A DNA stretch of 64,000 bases from Neopestalotiopsis rosae (taxonomy: Eukaryota; Ascomycota; Sordariomycetes; Amphisphaeriales; Sporocadaceae): positions 1,302,001 through 1,366,000 of the forward strand of contig JALGAS010000002.1 in the NCBI GenBank assembly GCA_023078685.1. The letters are read 5' to 3'. Shown one piece after another: positions 59,501-64,000 of this stretch. The notes beneath the pieces are model-generated. The model searched no databases, was not told the DNA's origin, and worked only from the letters and a program-made list of their open reading frames with translations. The translations under genes and the position numbers were made by a program. Within the stretch, counting starts at the first letter, position 1. Every line of letters starts with the position of its first letter.

Positions 59501-62500
59501 TACGACTATAGTCTATCAATCGAAACGATACTGTAAGCGCTAGCCTTCCTGAGCCCTTGTAGCCTGCCTTGGTGAGATGTCGTCGAGTTGCAGGCTGAGT
59601 TGGATGCATCGTTGGCACTATCCGCACGCAGGGACTCAGGGTGGCTGATATTGACTCATCCATGATGATCGACAGCATGATCTACACGTCATGCCTTTCG
59701 TCAAATGTATTCCTACAGTTTCGATGAGCATTTATCTGCCTTTAGGATTGATAGGCTTCGCTCAAAGGTCGTGTCTACTGGGGCTGAGACATTGTCGAGG
59801 GACTAGGTAATATGAGACCCCAGAACATCATCCCGACTTGTCCAGCTGCAGATGAACTAGCTTGAAGACCTGGGAATAGACCATGGATGTCAGTGGATGT
59901 TGGCAAGGGCCTCGTTCATCCCCGGGGTTGTGCTGACCTGGACATTTCGCGGAATGGGGGCCGGGCAGGCGTGGAGACTGCTGTCAAAACACGGCACCAA
60001 CTATTTTGTGTTGTTCCCGTATTCCCGTAAGTGTACAGTGCATGTGGATAGACTACATGAAACCCATCTTTCAGTTGGTCAAGCACTGATATCACGTCTC
60101 TTGGATGAACTGAACAGGTATCGGTCTGGAGGGAAAAGAGGGATGGGGCTGGCCCGCATCACGAAAGCACGGTTCACATCGTGGTATCTGTCGATATGGC
60201 ACCCAGCGCCGAACCTGGTCATGATCAGGCCTTGTACAGGGCCTGTCACCTGTGGTACTCCATGATCGCGACCTTGTCGACGTTACACAAGAAATGCCAA
60301 GTTCTCCTGGGGACAGTATGGGGCAATAGTCATTCTCCTAGTCATCTTCGCGGTATCAAGACTGCATTGCCTGACCAAAAAGTCAACAACACAAGATGAT
60401 GGCACGTCGAGGGCTCGGATGGATGCGAAGTCCCTCAGCTGGCCAGGTAGTTTGGACTGCACAGGAGATTATTAATTACATGACAGGGCTTTAGAATTTG
60501 GCGCTCCGAGGCAGCTGAGCCCGTCTAGCTGCGGAACTACTATATGAAGCTATGCAAAGTCCTGGCACAGCGTTCCGTTATTCTGGGTAGAAGCCACCGG
60601 AGCAGCTTCCGGTATGATTACTAGCCATGCTAGTAGCACTTTTTAAGTGGTACGAAGGCAAGATCCACCGCAAGTATCCTCATATGTCTATGACACTTAT
60701 CGTGTTCAGTGTCCTTCCGACGAATTTGGGTCATCTCGCACAGGCCTCCGAGACCTTGAGGATTTCCCATCCGACCTTTCCGTTTCTACAAAGGCCTGCA
60801 TCGAGGATGGGCGGGCGGATGCGCATGGGTTGTACCATAATGGCTGCCTCCGCGGCAAGCAGCAGAAGCAGCATTCATGGCATCATCTACGCCTCCTAGA
60901 TGCTGTGACGACCCCTAATGAGGTATAACGGGCTGTAGTGATACAATTTCAAGGTACATACTACGTAAACCCGAAGAGTTCCCGATGCAAGAGTTGCCCG
61001 AGTGCGGCCGCCGTATGAAAACCCTCCAGAACGGGACAAACGCTGATAGAGCCGAAGCTGAAGATCCTCCGTCGGCGTAACTTGCAACAATACATACGAC
61101 TGCGCCTGTGCCTGTGACTACCTCGCCTACCTCTCAATCCCACAAGGCTGATGGCCTACGGGGCCCTCTAGAAAGGTCATTGCATTAGAGCCATCTGGTT
61201 AATCCCTGCTTTGCACTTAGCTCCAATGCCAGGTAGATACTTACACTACCTACGGTGTATTTCCACCTATCTACCTCAAAGCCAAGAAAATAAAATGGAC
61301 AGCCGCTAACGAGTCTCGATCCTTGAAATACACTACCACTATTTCTGTGTAGGAACAGAGCGCGGACGGCCCCCCTGGCGGCAAAGATAACCATCCGTGA
61401 TACCGCGGAGCCGACTATTTGGTACCGAGACAATGACCCCTGGACATTCCGGGGTTACCAATTCCGGGGATGGAGTCGCCCCAGGGCTTTCTGGTTCCTG
61501 GTGATTCATGAACCGGTAGGCGGCCATGCTTAGCTAACGCTCACGCCCCTGCCAAGCGCAGCGTTTATGCGAGCAGTCCAATAGGAGAATTGGAAAAGGA
61601 AGAAAAGAACAATGCAAAAAATGTCCGAGCAATATTTGCCGTTCGATAGATGAGCTCAGGGGAAGCGAACCCAGCTGAAGACAAGCAACTCATCACTGCC
61701 CGTTTCGGACAAATTATCTGCTTTTTTATTGAAGACGATGACATTGCGTCTTTTGCCCCTGGCCGTGCTGACGGAAGTCTTAGCCTTTGAGGCGGTGGAT
61801 GTGGATATGTGGGATGCGGTAGGTCGGTCATCCAAAATCTACACGGCCTCGGTACCGTAAGCCCAGAACGCCTGGACCGTCGCAAATGGCTATGCAGTCA
61901 GACCAAATAAAGCTAGAGCCAAGCACGCATGATGGCAGGCGTATATACTGCTTACAAAGTGGCCCTACCGGAAAGGGGCAACGATACACTGGTCTCTCCA
62001 CCTCTCCTCAACCGTTTCCAAGACTTGGCTTTTACTCCACAAAAGCCAGGCAGACAAATAGAACCTGTCTATCTCAAGACAAGCATGGATGAATGCATGA
62101 ATATTACACTGGCCGCCAAGCCTTGAGGATAAGGGTAATTATGGATTGCAACAGTAGAAACATCTCGGCCGAGTCTTGACGATCGACTCACCTCGACCAA
62201 TATCAACAGGAGATACTATATGCGTCCTGCTTCACCGCTGGTGAACAGGGTATCTTCCTATCAGATCATGTGGTATGGTTCTCGAATGGGAACAAAGGAC
62301 AAAGACTTATCTGTCTGATGCCAACTTGGGGGTTCCTGCTCTCATGATCTGTGCCTCATTATCAAGGATTATCACCACCTCTTGTGCCAAACAAACCCGC
62401 ATTAATCCCATGGACCCTAGGAACAATAGAAGATGTGAGAATAGAAACATGAGATCCAATATCACCTGGACAACGCACGCGAGGTCATTTCGAATGGTCC

Positions 62501-63913
62501 GACACGTGCCTATTTCCACAGATATCAGTGGTCCTTCCGAATGGCTTCTTGTCTGTGCCCTTGATCAGCATAGAGTGGATCGCTGGTCATATTCAGGTGG
62601 CATGCGTGTGCTTGTATCGTTTCCTCCAGGCTTCTCAAAACATCTCACTATCATCATGGGCAATGTGAAAAACGGACGAGGAGCATGATATCAGAGTCTA
62701 TGCAACGGCCAAGAACCGCGTGCGACGAAAGTAGATCATGGGGACGAGGGGAGGGGGTTTCACCTTGTATTGTATAGTCGGACCTCTTATCTACTTTTGT
62801 CTGCCCGAGTCGAGCTTCGAACGGGCGTGTTTGGCGGGATAGCAATGCGTCGTGGTTGGTAATATAATTCACCTCCTGCGTGAAAACTAGGTACCCAAGA
62901 AGGCGCATCAAAAGGCGTTATGGAATACGTTATTTGCTCCATGATATAATGAGAGTCAGAGGAATCATAGGCATACTTTGTGATCGAGTTGAGTGAGTAC
63001 TTCCTTCCCTTGTCGAGGACGAGAACACTACATTAAGATTGCTTTCCAAGGCAATTAATTTCGTAGAGGTCCTCGAGATCACCATTTCCTTCATGACAAA
63101 GCGGCTAATCCGTCTATACTTACGATTTGACGGTTGTATGACTGAAAGACTGATCTGGAATTTCGTCTATTTTCTGTCATTATGAGAGCTGAAGAATATT
63201 CCTTTGACTTAGTTTCTTTAGTAATAACATCTATGAGCATGTTGATTCCACTTATCCTTGAATTTTGACACATCGGCACCGCCTGATGGCATACAGAAGA
63301 ATCTGCAATTTTTCCCACGGCGCGGTAGTATCGTCAGGACGGATCAATGCGATGTATAACAGTCACTGAAGAGGTTCTTTATCTCAACAGTAACAAGCAC
63401 ACTGGGATATTCCCCTCGAGAAGCTGTCGGCTGTCCGGGTAATCCAAATTATCCAAGACCACGGGAATACTACAATACCAATTCTGTTTCCAGCTGACGA
63501 ACGATAGTGTCCAAACAGCTTCTCTTGGTCATTGCATCAAAGCCAGACTGGTGTCGAGGTTACAAGAAACTTTGCTCTTGGAATTTCCGAGTCTACCAAG
63601 GCATTGAAAAAGGAAAAATATCGGTGTGAATGTGAACGTGAACAACGGCAGCATCCAAATGGATATCGACCATTATCACTACTATGCCGCTTTCGTTGGG
63701 AAGATTTATCCAATGTCCGTATAAATGCGCGATATTGAGTAACTCCCTCTTCGTTACGACCAGTTCCTTCCAAAGCCAAGAGGAATCTCCATGCTTACCT
63801 TTAAATATAATGAATGACTTGATACTAATGTTAAGAACCAAAGCTCAGAGAACTTCTCTCGAATCAAATTTGCCATTGGCAAGTAACAATCGAAATATGC
63901 ATGGCATTGTCAC
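56523..63913. other. long region without a convincing gene, part 2
   Basis: About 7.4 kb. The best frame is 60109-60399 (+), open for 96 codons, with an AACAG acceptor-like site inside (60113-60117) and a segment reading A-C-H-L-W-Y-S-M-I-A-T-L. It has no identifiable start or domain. A frame at 62275-62688 (+) is also unsupported. The region may hold decayed genes. Confidence 0.35.
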
Positions 63914-64000
63914 CTGGCCGACATGATTGGCCAAGACGATACAACCGCTTCCATGTCAAAAGGCTGAAGCTCAAAGCCGATATCAATGGTCGCGTTCCAG
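63914..64000 (-). CDS. possible partial exon of a gene continuing past the right edge
   Basis: On the minus strand the last 87 bases read an open, coding-like segment (W-N-A-T-I-D-I-G-F-E-L-Q-P-F-D-M-E-A-V) that ends at an AG|GTGACA donor-like site at 63914/63913. A following exon could not be placed with confidence. No family is recognised from this short piece. It could be chance. Confidence 0.25.

Noticed and set aside
63537..63841. Two overlapping minus-strand frames near the right edge
   Set aside because: A GTAAGC donor lies inside them and neither frame connects cleanly to the exon-like segment at 63914-64000.

Overview
The window reads as nuclear DNA of a filamentous ascomycete (Pezizomycotina), most likely a Sordariomycete of the Hypocreales type. 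Genes carry short spliceosomal introns (about 53-117 bp, mostly GTAAGT/GTGAGT-like donors and YAG acceptors). Recognisable products are typical eukaryotic ones: a nonaspanin, a LEU5-type mitochondrial carrier, an AlkB dioxygenase, peroxin 7, a Zn2Cys6 regulator and an MFS transporter. Intergenic DNA has frequent TAGGTAGG-like runs. The order assignment is inference.

Layout. 1-2.7 kb holds two conserved housekeeping genes facing each other: the 3' end of a TM9/nonaspanin gene (+) and a LEU5-like mitochondrial carrier (-). 3.7-23.9 kb is a gene-sparse, AT-richer block. Its only convincing genes are six paralogous small genes, all on the minus strand and 2-5 kb apart. Each has three exons. The predicted products (149-220 aa) have four membrane helices: one in exon 1, one in exon 2, and two in exon 3 followed by an amphipathic tail. 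Exon 2 is exactly 84 nt in all six, and both introns are always phase 2. Four of the six end in an R-L-P-x carboxyl terminus. I do not recognise the family. Copy 4 has a CG where its first intron's AG acceptor should be. This tandem array is the best candidate here for an undescribed system.

23.9-28.7 kb holds weak or decayed reading frames only. 28.7-46.6 kb is a normal gene-rich segment: AlkB-like dioxygenase with CUE and GRF-zinc domains (-), divergent from PEX7 (+); a repeat-containing hypothetical protein (-); a SigF-like/NTF2-like protein (-); a single-pass membrane protein with a charged tail (-); a large Zn2Cys6 transcription factor (-); and an MFS transporter (-). No pathway links these neighbours.

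46.6-64 kb is about 17 kb in which I find no convincing gene. It holds simple repeats, a 22-base G run and a few short open frames. A possible partial exon lies at the right edge.
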